Of a stretch of 60,705 nucleotides of DNA, positions 38,153 to 46,498 are shown piece after piece. The stretch lies in assembly GCF_002287235.1 (NCBI RefSeq), contig NZ_LMVP01000445.1, positions 1-60,705 on the forward strand, given 5' to 3'. Each line of letters begins with the position of its first letter. Position 1 is the stretch's first letter. The position numbers were made by a program, and so were the translations under genes. This stretch comes from Methanosarcina spelaei (lineage in GTDB: Archaea; Halobacteriota; Methanosarcinia; Methanosarcinales; Methanosarcinaceae). The notes under the pieces were generated by a model. It was not told the DNA's origin, ran no database searches, and worked only from the letters and a program-made list of their open reading frames with translations.

Positions 38153-40648
38153 ATGGTTACTACGAACAAAGGCATGGGATGTCCGGTGGCAAAACGGCCC
38201 ACTCATAATTTAAAATTCGGTATTATTTCTTTGACTGCAGTTATATTGATTGCTTTTCTCATGCGCATGATTTCATATTCTGCCGTTACTGCAAACGGAA
38301 GCATAAATGTTCTGGGATATGATAGTTTCTACCATATGCGGCGCATTTTATATACAGCTGTCAATTTTCCCCAGCCCCTTAACTTCGATTCTTATATCAA
38401 TTACCCTAATGGTTTTGAAGTAGGGTGGCCGCCTCTTTTTGACTTCCTGGGTGCGTTGCTTGCAAATATCCTGGGAGGAGGTCACCCGAGTCTGTATACC
38501 ACCGAGTTTGCAGGAGCTCTGCTGCCAGTGCTTCTGGGAGTTCTGGCAATAATTCCGCTATATATAGCAGCTGCTTCGGTATTTGACCGAAAAACCGCAC
38601 TTCTTGGGGCCTTGATTTTTGCAGTGATTCCAGCTCATGTTTACATCTCTCGGTTTGGAGCAGTTGACCATCACGTAGCAGAGACCCTCCTCTCAACTTC
38701 GGCTTATGCATGTTTCTTACTTGCTTTAAAGTGGGCAAGAGAAGGTTCTCTTTCCCTGGCCTCTCTCAAAACCATCTCTTCAGAAAAGAAACTAATAAAA
38801 TCGTTAGCTCTTGCAGGAGCATCCGGACTATTCTTTGCACTTCTGATTTACACATGGATAGGAGCTCCGGTGTTTGTAAGCTTTATTGTATTCTACGCAT
38901 TCATACAGACTACACTCGACCTTAAGGTCGGGAAAAGCTCAGCCTATCTTCTTATATGTTCTACTGTGACCCTTCTTGCAACGCTTCTCTTTACCATTCC
39001 CCTGTCAGCAGAGTCCTTGCGTCCGGGTCTGGAAATGAGTGCGATGTATGTTTCCTGGTTCCAGGTGTTCTATCTGTTCATCATGATAGCCGGAACCTTA
39101 ATCCTCTGGGGATTTTCCTTCTATATCTCGAAAAGAGATCTTGACTGGAAGTACTATCCAGCTGCTTTAATACTGGTCTCTGTAGCAGGGCTTTTATCTC
39201 TTAGAATTTTTTCCGCCGAATCCTATTCTTTCATAATTGAAGGAATGAACTTCTTCCTCGGAAAAGGTGAATATATAGGCACGATTTCTGAAGCCCTGCC
39301 AATGTTTTTAACTACACAGGGAAAACTTACTTTTTCGCCAGTACTGGGAAGTCTCGGGCTTTGTTTCCTTTCTACTCTGGGAGGCTTTTTCCTGCTTGGC
39401 CTTGAGTGGAAAGGAGAAAACGCAAAGCCAGAAGGGGTGTTTTTCCTCTTATGGTCAGTCTTTTTCGCATATTTAACGCTATCTCAGAGGCGTTTTTCAT
39501 ATCTGTTCGCAGTAAACGTCTCAATCCTTACTTCATACTTCCTCTGGATTTTACTTCAATCTTTTAACTTTGAGACTGAAGTAAGAAAGCTAGTAAAATC
39601 CGGTCCCGTTTCCGAGAAAAATGCCGTGCCTGCACTTAAGGCAGGAAAAGAAATGAAGGCAAAAACAAAATCAAAATCGAAAACAAGTAACTCTTCGGTC
39701 TCAAAAAATAATTCTCAACCCGACTATTTTAAAATTGTTTCATCCCTAATACTGCTAGGGCTTGTGTTTATCCCCTGCACATGGGCAGGACTTGCTTTCG
39801 CAAAAGATCAGGGCGTGATTGATCCTGTATGGAAAGATTCTCTGACATGGCTTGGAACTTCGAGCCCTGAAACTTCTTACTACCTTGATCCGTCCGGAAC
39901 TCCCGAATATGGAGTTTTGAGCTGGTGGGATTACGGAAACTGGATTGTTTATCAGGCTAAAAGACCTGCAGTTTCAAACAATTTCCAGACTGGCGTAGAC
40001 GATTCTGCACATTTCTTCACGACGGCCTCCGAAGAAGAAGCAAAGGCAATTATGGAAAAGCTCAAAGTAAAGTATGTAATAACCGACAATCTGATGGCAG
40101 GCGGTAAGTTTGGGTCCATTGTCGAGCTTGCAGGCGGGGACATAAACAAGTATCTAAATGTTCAAACCGTCAGTGGAAAAGGTGGGTTTCAAACCGTTGC
40201 AACTGCTAAAAAGGAATACACGGAAACCGAAGTATACAAACTTCAGCAACTTGACGGATCAAATCTCGGAAACCTCAGGCTTGTCCATGAAAGTATTGCT
40301 TCTGTGGAAGATAATGATACGACCAGTGACGTAAAGATATTCGAGTTTGTCCCCGGAGCCAGGCTTTCAGGTACTGCAGACCCAGGACAAAACATTACTG
40401 CGACCCTTGAGCTTAGCTCAAACACAGGCCGAAAATTCACGTATCAAAACGAAGTAACATCAGACAAAAACGGTTCATTTGAAATAATCGTACCTTACTC
40501 GACCGAAAATAAGGCAGGCGGAGTCAATGCTCTATCGACTTATTCCTTGAATGCAGGAGGAAATGCCACAATCTCAGAAATCAAGGTAACGGAAGATGAT
40601 ATCCTGAAAGGGAACAAGCTAGAGGTGAAAATCCCAGACTCAAAATAA
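38153..40648 (+). CDS. aglB: oligosaccharyltransferase AglB (STT3 family)
   Basis: 831 residues. Transfers a lipid-linked glycan to Asn in N-x-S/T sequons on the outer face of the membrane. N-terminal membrane region (to about 500) with about 12-13 helices. The first acidic motif GYDSFYHMRR (Asp57), the GWPPLFDF block, and DHHVAE for metal binding are visible. The soluble C-terminal domain holds the signature WWDYGNW (about 590). A Ser/Lys-rich loop at about 495-520 precedes the last helix. A start at Met8 is also possible. Divergent from the glycan operon, which could supply or flip its donor. Confidence 0.94.
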   Translation: MVTTNKGMGCPVAKRPTHNLKFGIISLTAVILIAFLMRMISYSAVTANGSINVLGYDSFYHMRRILYTAVNFPQPLNFDSYINYPNGFEVGWPPLFDFLGALLANILGGGHPSLYTTEFAGALLPVLLGVLAIIPLYIAAASVFDRKTALLGALIFAVIPAHVYISRFGAVDHHVAETLLSTSAYACFLLALKWAREGSLSLASLKTISSEKKLIKSLALAGASGLFFALLIYTWIGAPVFVSFIVFYAFIQTTLDLKVGKSSAYLLICSTVTLLATLLFTIPLSAESLRPGLEMSAMYVSWFQVFYLFIMIAGTLILWGFSFYISKRDLDWKYYPAALILVSVAGLLSLRIFSAESYSFIIEGMNFFLGKGEYIGTISEALPMFLTTQGKLTFSPVLGSLGLCFLSTLGGFFLLGLEWKGENAKPEGVFFLLWSVFFAYLTLSQRRFSYLFAVNVSILTSYFLWILLQSFNFETEVRKLVKSGPVSEKNAVPALKAGKEMKAKTKSKSKTSNSSVSKNNSQPDYFKIVSSLILLGLVFIPCTWAGLAFAKDQGVIDPVWKDSLTWLGTSSPETSYYLDPSGTPEYGVLSWWDYGNWIVYQAKRPAVSNNFQTGVDDSAHFFTTASEEEAKAIMEKLKVKYVITDNLMAGGKFGSIVELAGGDINKYLNVQTVSGKGGFQTVATAKKEYTETEVYKLQQLDGSNLGNLRLVHESIASVEDNDTTSDVKIFEFVPGARLSGTADPGQNITATLELSSNTGRKFTYQNEVTSDKNGSFEIIVPYSTENKAGGVNALSTYSLNAGGNATISEIKVTEDDILKGNKLEVKIPDSK

Positions 40649-40715
40649 GGACTTCCTGAACCGGATTTTTGAAACGAAAACAGAAATTAAAATTTTTTAA
40701 TAAATGAAAAGAGAA

Positions 40716-40925
40716 AAGGACTTTTTTCATTCTTTTTTCTTCCCTTTAAAAGATAAAAAGGACTTTTTTCATTCTTTTTTCTTCCCTTTAAAAGATAAAA
40801 AGGACTTTTTTCATTCTTTTTTCTTCCCTTTAAAAGATAAAAAGGACTTTTTTCATTCTTTTTTCTTCCCTTTAAAAGATAAAAAGGACTTTTTTCATTC
40901 CCTTTTTCTTCCTTTTATTGTTTCT
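40716..40925 (+). terminator. five 42-bp repeats forming a T-rich terminator array after aglB
   Basis: GGACTTTTTTCATTC units begin at 40718, 40760, 40802, 40844 and 40886. Each carries runs of six T (CTTTTTT and TTCTTTTTT). It lies 70-280 bp past the aglB stop and ahead of the convergent DHH gene, so it probably acts as a reiterated oligo-T terminator. The unit length is a multiple of three, so the array reads as an open frame (14-residue repeat), which I regard as fortuitous. Confidence 0.7.
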
Positions 40926-40992
40926 CAAATCGGCTTTACTTAATATCTTGAAAAGACACTTTCAACGGTAGGGATAGAGCTGAAATAAGACC

Positions 40993-42459
40993 TCATTCTC
41001 CCACACTTTCAACTCCTACGGCACTCAGGAACCTTTTCACTACGGCTTCATTAACCAGCCTGAGTAATGTCTGCCGGTCTTTTGTAGCACTGAAAACTCC
41101 AAGAGGAATCTGGGCTCCTGCTGCATTTGCATGTCCACCGGCATCTTCTCCGAAAGCCTGGCGCATAACTTCGCCGAGGTTAATTCTTATATCGTTGCTT
41201 CTCCCGGAGATATAAATGCGGTCTTCGGTAACCCCAAAAACTACGGTTGTAGAGATTCCCTCAAGGCTCAAAAGGTAATCTGCAGCTTGCGGAAGTGTAT
41301 CTCTATCTCTTATGTTCCCGACATTCGAGAGAAGATAACTTCCAAGCACCTGTCGGTTTCTTATGGCTTCTCCGAGTACTTCAAGAGTTTCGATGGCCAT
41401 AGAAGGCTGCTCAAGCTGATCAAGAATTCCGTGGTTCGAAAGTGGGTAAAGGTACGAAGCAGCTGAAAGATCTGCTGGGTCAGTCTTTCGCTTGAAATCC
41501 TGAGTATCAGTCCTAATTCCATAGAGCAGGGCTGTTGCCAGGGTCTTGGAGATGTTAATATTGAGCTGCTGCAGGTACTTTGTCATTATAGTAGCCGTTG
41601 CCCCGAAATTAGGCCGGATATCTATATACTCGGCCTTTATCTCAGTTTCTCCTGGTGGGTGATGGTCAATTACAATACCCACAAACGAATTGGGAGGAAC
41701 CATGTTATTAACGCCGGGAATAGAACAGTCTATCAAGGCAATTTCATCGTAGCCTTTGAGGCCGTTTTCTTCCATCTTGCCTAGATCAATCCCTAGAAGA
41801 TTTACAAAGGCTTTGTTTTCCTGATGCCCTATTCTGCCATGGTAGAGGATGTTTGCTTCAACTCCAATGCTCTTTGCAATCTCTTTCAGGGCCAATCCAC
41901 TCGAAATAGCATCCGGGTCAGGGTTATCGTGAATTACAATAGCAAGTCTTTTGTCCCTTATCCCTTTAAGCCACCGAGCAAGCCTGTTACCCCTGTGAAC
42001 CGATTCGGCCCTCTCAAGGGAACGGGAAAGGGAACTTGCAACAAGCTTGGAAGGCATAAAGACATAATCTGCCCCAAGATCTTCCATTTTCTCCTTGTTT
42101 ATAATATCTGAGGCGCGAGAAAAGAGTTGAACATCAGGATTAATTGCTTTTTTGAAATTCTCAATGCCCTTTCTGTTAGCCTCATTATTGGAAGTCAGGA
42201 AAAGTATAACAACAACATTCTTAAGGTCAATCTTATCGACAAGCTCAGGGTCGGAGATATCGCCTACAATTGCCTCAAAGCCTTCTTCCCTGAGAGTCTC
42301 AACCTTAGCTTCGTCTTTATCTACAATAATTACGAGCTTATTGCTTTCCCTGAGCTCTTTTGCAAGTGCAAAACCAACACTTCCACTTCCCAGAACAAGG
42401 TATCTGGGTTTGACTGTACTTTTAAGATTGCTATCCGCATCTTTTGATAAGTTAAGCAA
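40993..42459 (-). CDS. TrkA-N domain plus DHH/DHHA1 phosphoesterase
   Basis: 488 residues from TTG at 42459, which lies 7 nt after GGGAGG; a longer reading from ATG 42510 adds 17 residues without a ribosome binding site. N-terminal NAD-binding TrkA-N/RCK-like domain (about 15-130, LVLGSGSVGFALAKEL, VDKDEAKV). The DHH domain (about 165-330) has HDNPDPDAISS, DCSIPG and the DHH motif VIDHHPP. A DHHA1 domain follows (GGHANAAGAQIP). DHH enzymes split phosphodiesters such as c-di-AMP, nanoRNA or pAp. The RCK-type domain suggests control by a dinucleotide or link to ion homeostasis, so cyclic-dinucleotide cleavage is an attractive guess. Substrate not shown. Confidence 0.82.
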   Translation of the reverse strand: MLNLSKDADSNLKSTVKPRYLVLGSGSVGFALAKELRESNKLVIIVDKDEAKVETLREEGFEAIVGDISDPELVDKIDLKNVVVILFLTSNNEANRKGIENFKKAINPDVQLFSRASDIINKEKMEDLGADYVFMPSKLVASSLSRSLERAESVHRGNRLARWLKGIRDKRLAIVIHDNPDPDAISSGLALKEIAKSIGVEANILYHGRIGHQENKAFVNLLGIDLGKMEENGLKGYDEIALIDCSIPGVNNMVPPNSFVGIVIDHHPPGETEIKAEYIDIRPNFGATATIMTKYLQQLNINISKTLATALLYGIRTDTQDFKRKTDPADLSAASYLYPLSNHGILDQLEQPSMAIETLEVLGEAIRNRQVLGSYLLSNVGNIRDRDTLPQAADYLLSLEGISTTVVFGVTEDRIYISGRSNDIRINLGEVMRQAFGEDAGGHANAAGAQIPLGVFSATKDRQTLLRLVNEAVVKRFLSAVGVESVGE

Positions 42460-42678
42460 AAATAGTCCTCCCTGTTTTATATAAGTCCAGACAAGTGTAA
42501 AGGAAAGCAAACATTTGATCAGAATCCTGCTTATTCACATTTTACTGCAGCGAATTAACCGTAAAGTTAACTGTAGTTTTTTGGACTGTTTCTCTTGCTG
42601 ATTAGACACTCTTATGAAATTGAGTTTTATATACTGTACTCTTAAAGAAATAATATGCTTTTTATGGAAAATTCAAAA

Positions 42679-42714
42679 ATTCCGGTATATTATGTTATAT
42701 CGGAATGTAACATA
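42679..42714. promoter_or_regulatory. overlapping inverted repeats in the DHH/nnr divergent region
   Basis: ATTCCGGTATA and TATATCGGAAT (6-bp spacer) form a 28-bp near-palindrome. It overlaps a second one, TATGTTA...TAACATA (42691-42714), followed by a TATA-like CATATATACTT. The two cannot form together. Candidate operator between the DHH gene and the NAD(P)HX gene. Confidence 0.45.
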
Positions 42715-42843
42715 TATACTTAATAACATCAAATAGGTTTTCCTCGGTGTAGAAATATAAGAAATAAATTCCCTCAATTGCTCTGGAGGTATATAACAAT
42801 TTCTATCTATAAGTCAGAGAATATTTATGTGAACTAGAAAGTT

Positions 42844-42889
42844 CAGTTTTTCATAGACAGTTTTTCATAGACAGTTTTTCATAGGCAAT
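42844..42889. repeat. 15-bp triple repeat
   Basis: AGTTTTTCATAGACA occurs three times in tandem (last unit with one change), 55-100 bp upstream of the NAD(P)HX repair gene. Confidence 0.8.
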
Positions 42890-42941
42890 TTGAAAGCTTA
42901 AGTGGTGGGCAAAGGGGACCACATGAGATAGTCAGTAGGTA

Positions 42942-44456
42942 ATGGTTATGAAGTGCATCAGTTCTTTGAGGATGAAGGCGATAGACCGAAATTGCGAATG
43001 CCTTGGGCTTCTACCTGTCCAGTTAATGGAAAATGCAGGGGCCGTAATTGCACAGCACATAAGGGGAAAGCTTGAGAGCGGCAGGGTACTTTTTATTGCA
43101 GGCAGGGGAAATAATGGGGGAGACGCTTTTGTTGCAGCCAGGCATCTTGCAGGCTCTTTGGGATACATTGTAAATGTAGTACTGCTGGGAAAATCCAGGG
43201 ATATAGGAACGAAAGAAGCTTTCCGTAACTTTTCCCTCCTGAAGTTCAGCCGTGTAAATATGTTCGAAATAACGGACTCAAGCCAGCTTGAAGCTTCGGC
43301 TTCTGAACTATTTCAGGAAGCTGATCTGCTCGTAGACGCGGTATTCGGAACCGGAATAAATGGAAAGCTCAGAGAGCCCGAATCAACGGCTATCGACCTT
43401 ATAAACCTTGAAGGGAAAGCCGGAAAAACTGTAATCTCGATTGATATTCCCTCAGGACTAGATCCTGATGGTGGAGATTTTGAAAAAGCCGTGCATGCAG
43501 GGCTTACAGTTACTTTTCACCGTATGAAGATCGGGCTTTTGAGCGAGAAGGCAAAAGAATACACCGGAGTGATAAAGGTTGCAGATATCGGAATCTGTAC
43601 TGACGCCGAGCAGTATGTTGGTCCCGGAGACCTTATGATGCTGCGCAGACGGAAGTCAGAGGAGCACAAAGGGGATTCCGGAAAAATACTTGTTATAGGA
43701 GGAGGTCCGTACTCAGGCGCTCCGACTTTTGCAGCTCTTGCAGCCCTTAAGGCTGGAGCAGACCTTGTGACAGTAGCAGTTCCCGCACCTGTAGCCGAAA
43801 TAGTAGCATCATATTCTCCTAACCTGATCGTCCGAAAACTCTCTTCAAATGTTCTCTGCCCTGATGATCTTTCAATCCTTCTGGATCTTATAAGTTCCCA
43901 TGATGTAGTTGTGATGGGAATGGGGCTAGGGAGAGCGACAGAAACCCTGGAAGCCGTCCGAAAAATCATTCCTTTTTGCAGGAAAGCGGTTCTTGATGCT
44001 GATGCCCTCTCAGCTCTTTCAGGCACCATTTTTGAAAGCATTGCAGGCAACTGCGAACTGATAGTAACCCCGCATGCCGGGGAGTTTGCCCGCCTGAGAA
44101 ATATGGAAACCCCTGAGAGCCTGGAAGCTCGTATTAAAGCCGTCAGGGAGTTTTCGGAAGAAAAAGGGGTTGTAACACTTCTCAAAGGAAAAATTGATAT
44201 TATCTCGGACGGAAAACAAACCTTGTTGAACAGAACAGGAAATCCGGGCATGACCGTAGGAGGTACGGGTGACGTCCTTGCAGGGCTTACAGGATCGCTT
44301 TTTTCCAGAAATCCAGCATTTCTCGCGGCAGCCTGTGCTGCGCATATCAACGGGACAGCCGGGGATCTGGCTTTTGAAAAGGCCGGAAACGGGCTGCTTG
44401 CAACGGATGTTCTGGAGAAAATTCCTGAAATAATTAAAATAGCCGAAATAGGGTAA
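42942..44456 (+). CDS. nnr: bifunctional NAD(P)HX epimerase / ADP-dependent NAD(P)HX dehydratase
   Basis: 504 residues. Repairs hydrated NADH and NADPH. The N-terminal YjeF/NnrE epimerase (about 1-215) has VQLMENAGAV, AGRGNNGGDAFVAARHL and the VDAVFGTG block. The C-terminal ribokinase-fold dehydratase (about 225-504) has VIGGGPYSGAP, MGMGLGR, DADALSAL, VTPHAGEFARL and NPGMTVGGTGDVLAG. Full length. ATG at 42942 or 42948; AGGT lies upstream. Confidence 0.93.
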   Translation: MVMKCISSLRMKAIDRNCECLGLLPVQLMENAGAVIAQHIRGKLESGRVLFIAGRGNNGGDAFVAARHLAGSLGYIVNVVLLGKSRDIGTKEAFRNFSLLKFSRVNMFEITDSSQLEASASELFQEADLLVDAVFGTGINGKLREPESTAIDLINLEGKAGKTVISIDIPSGLDPDGGDFEKAVHAGLTVTFHRMKIGLLSEKAKEYTGVIKVADIGICTDAEQYVGPGDLMMLRRRKSEEHKGDSGKILVIGGGPYSGAPTFAALAALKAGADLVTVAVPAPVAEIVASYSPNLIVRKLSSNVLCPDDLSILLDLISSHDVVVMGMGLGRATETLEAVRKIIPFCRKAVLDADALSALSGTIFESIAGNCELIVTPHAGEFARLRNMETPESLEARIKAVREFSEEKGVVTLLKGKIDIISDGKQTLLNRTGNPGMTVGGTGDVLAGLTGSLFSRNPAFLAAACAAHINGTAGDLAFEKAGNGLLATDVLEKIPEIIKIAEIG

Positions 44457-44533
44457 AAAAAGATTGTGTAAAAGAGATAAAGTAAAGTCTACGTCTAAAT
44501 ACTATATATTTGCTTAATGGGGAGGGAATTTGT

Positions 44534-44719
44534 ATGGTACTTGAAATTGAAAGGAAAATCGAGCTGGAAATCGAAAGAAACCGGATAAGAATTGCGATTT
44601 TTCACGGGGAAGATGAACAGGTCATAAAACTAAATCTTGAAGAAGCCAGCGAACTTAGAGAAGAGCTGGGTAAATTACTTGAAGACTATTCACAAAGAAA
44701 GCAAATCAGAATTGACTGA
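44534..44719 (+). CDS. small charged protein of unknown function
   Basis: 61 residues from ATG 44534, preceded by a strong GGGGAGGG (about 44519-44526). An in-frame TTG at 44510 is rejected because it lies upstream of that site. The sequence is a beta-type first half (EIERNRIRIAIFHGEDEQVIKL) and a helical second half (EEASELREELGKLLEDYSQ). No family recognised. Its last codons and TGA belong to the first unit of a 14-bp tandem array. Confidence 0.7.
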   Translation: MVLEIERKIELEIERNRIRIAIFHGEDEQVIKLNLEEASELREELGKLLEDYSQRKQIRID

Positions 44720-44864
44720 TCAAAATCGACTGATTAGAACCGACTGATTATAATTGACTGATTAGAATTGACTGATTATAATTGACTGATTAGAATTAAC
44801 TGATCAAAATCGACCGATCATAATCAATTGATCAGAACCAATTGATCAGAGCCGATTGATCCTA
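44706..44864 (+). repeat. 14-bp tandem array starting at a stop codon
   Basis: About eleven units with an exact 14-bp period: cores at 44714, 44728, 44742, 44756, 44770, 44784, 44798, 44812, 44826, 44840 and 44854, consensus TNAGAATTGACTGA. The first unit encodes the last residues and TGA of the preceding 61-residue protein. Later units diverge gradually to AATTGATCAG. Confidence 0.92.
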
Positions 44865-45018
44865 TAAAAGTTGCGTTGAAATACTAAATATGCATAAAAC
44901 GCCAAAAAGCACTAGAAACGCCAGAAAAATCTATTAAAATGTTAAAAAAGTATTGAAAGGCCCAGAAAAATGGAATTGAAAGTCAGATTGGCTTGAACCA
45001 GACTAATCAAGTTTATAC

Positions 45019-45510
45019 ATGTGTGAAAAACGCGGTGATTTTGTGGAAAAGCAATTTACTCATATTGAGTCCGGCAGAGCGCATATGGTAGATGTCAGCG
45101 AAAAACGTGAGGTTCCGAGACTGGCACGAGCTGCAGGGGACATTATACTTTCCGAGGAGACTGTAGAGAAGATAAGAACGGGGGATGTGGAAAAGGGGAA
45201 TGTGTTCGCGACTGCGCGAGTTGCGGCCATACTTGCGATTAAAAAGACCCCTGAGATAATCCCAATGTGTCATCAGATCCCTATCACTGCAATAGATGTG
45301 GATTTTGAGATCGGCAAAGGGATGATTTCAGTGGAGGTAAAAGTCAGGACTGTAGGAAAAACAGGAGTTGAGATGGAGGCTCTAACAGGGGTTTCAGCAG
45401 CTCTGCTGACAATCTGGGATATGGTGAAATCAGTGGAAAAAGACGAAAGCGGGAATTATCCAAACACTTCAATACAAAATATCAGGGTGCTCGAAAAAAT
45501 CAAAGGATAA
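45019..45510 (+). CDS. moaC: cyclic pyranopterin monophosphate synthase MoaC
   Basis: 163 residues. Second step of molybdopterin (here also tungstopterin) synthesis: conversion of the MoaA product to cPMP. Signature blocks: MVDVSEKREVPRLARAAG, PEIIPMCHQIPITA and MEALTGVSAALLTIWDMVKS, including the conserved Lys and His. GTG at 45043, just after GGTGATTTT, is a plausible alternative start. Confidence 0.95.
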   Translation: MCEKRGDFVEKQFTHIESGRAHMVDVSEKREVPRLARAAGDIILSEETVEKIRTGDVEKGNVFATARVAAILAIKKTPEIIPMCHQIPITAIDVDFEIGKGMISVEVKVRTVGKTGVEMEALTGVSAALLTIWDMVKSVEKDESGNYPNTSIQNIRVLEKIKG

Positions 45511-45586
45511 AGCTCAGGGTGAGCCCATAAAAAATAAGCTTTTTAAAGGATGGAATATATCAAGACGGCAGACTGAGGTATATATC

Positions 45587-46438
45587 TTGAAAATTATAGG
45601 TGGACCAGCATCACAGTTACTTGCCAGCCGCACTGCCCGGGCTTTAGGGATAGAGCCTGTACTTTCCGAGTTTAATCGATTTCCTGATGGAGAACTTTAT
45701 CTCCGAATAGCAGAAGATACCGAAAACGAACGTGTGACCCTTATTCAAAGTACGCCCACTGATTCTGATTTTGTTTCCCTGCTCCAGCTTATCGATGCCT
45801 GTGAAGGAGCAAAAGAACTCAATGTCGTGATTCCTTACATGGGATATGCAAGACAGGACAAGAAGTTCAAGCCAGGAGAGCCGATTAGTGCCCGTGCAAT
45901 TGCCCGCTGTATCAGAGCTGACCGTGTCTTTACGATAAACATTCACGAAAAAAGTGTGCTTGAGCACTTCCCTGGCCACGCGGAAAACCTTGACGCAGCT
46001 AAACTTGTTGGGGAACATATCGTAGGGCTTAACCTGGAAAATCCACTCCTCATTGCCCCCGATTCTGGAGCTGAAGGGCTTGTAAAGCGTGTCTCGTCAG
46101 GTCTGGGCTTTGATTACGATCACCTGGAGAAAACAAGACTCAGTGGAGATACGGTTGTAATCAAGACAAAAAATCTCGATGCAACAGGCAGGAACGTTGT
46201 CCTTGTAGATGATATGATTGCAACAGGCGGGACAATGGCTGAATCTATCAAAATGCTCAGAGCTCAGGGAGCAGCAGACGTTCACATTGCCTGTGTACAT
46301 CCGGTACTTGCAAGGAATGCAGCTTTAAGACTCTTCAATGCGGGCGTGAAGGATATCATCGGAACCGACACCCTTGAAAAAGGAGAGAGCAGGCTGAGTG
46401 TTGCTCCCCTTATTGCAGACGCTCTTAAAGGACTCTGA
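45587..46438 (+). CDS. prs: ribose-phosphate pyrophosphokinase (PRPP synthetase)
   Basis: 283 residues, starting with TTG 7 nt after GAGGT. Makes PRPP for nucleotide, histidine and methanopterin synthesis. Motifs: NRFPDGELYLR, PYMGYARQDKKF (ATP side), the FTINIHEKSVLEHF block and the PRPP loop VVLVDDMIATGGTM. Archaeal-size enzyme, shorter than bacterial ones (about 315). It lies 76 bp after moaC and could share its transcript. Confidence 0.95.
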   Translation: MKIIGGPASQLLASRTARALGIEPVLSEFNRFPDGELYLRIAEDTENERVTLIQSTPTDSDFVSLLQLIDACEGAKELNVVIPYMGYARQDKKFKPGEPISARAIARCIRADRVFTINIHEKSVLEHFPGHAENLDAAKLVGEHIVGLNLENPLLIAPDSGAEGLVKRVSSGLGFDYDHLEKTRLSGDTVVIKTKNLDATGRNVVLVDDMIATGGTMAESIKMLRAQGAADVHIACVHPVLARNAALRLFNAGVKDIIGTDTLEKGESRLSVAPLIADALKGL

Positions 46439-46498
46439 TTAAAATAGTTTAATTTTATTACCGTTAACTATTTTTTATATTCTGTTGTTTTTAGTACT

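Noticed and set aside
40704-40943. Open frame of 79 codons made of 14-residue repeats
   Set aside because: It is entirely the 42-bp T-rich array; the frame stays open only because the unit length is a multiple of three, and there is no ribosome binding site.
43517-44350. Long antisense frame (277 codons) opposite the NAD(P)HX gene
   Set aside because: Shadow of the real coding strand, where all catalytic motifs are present.
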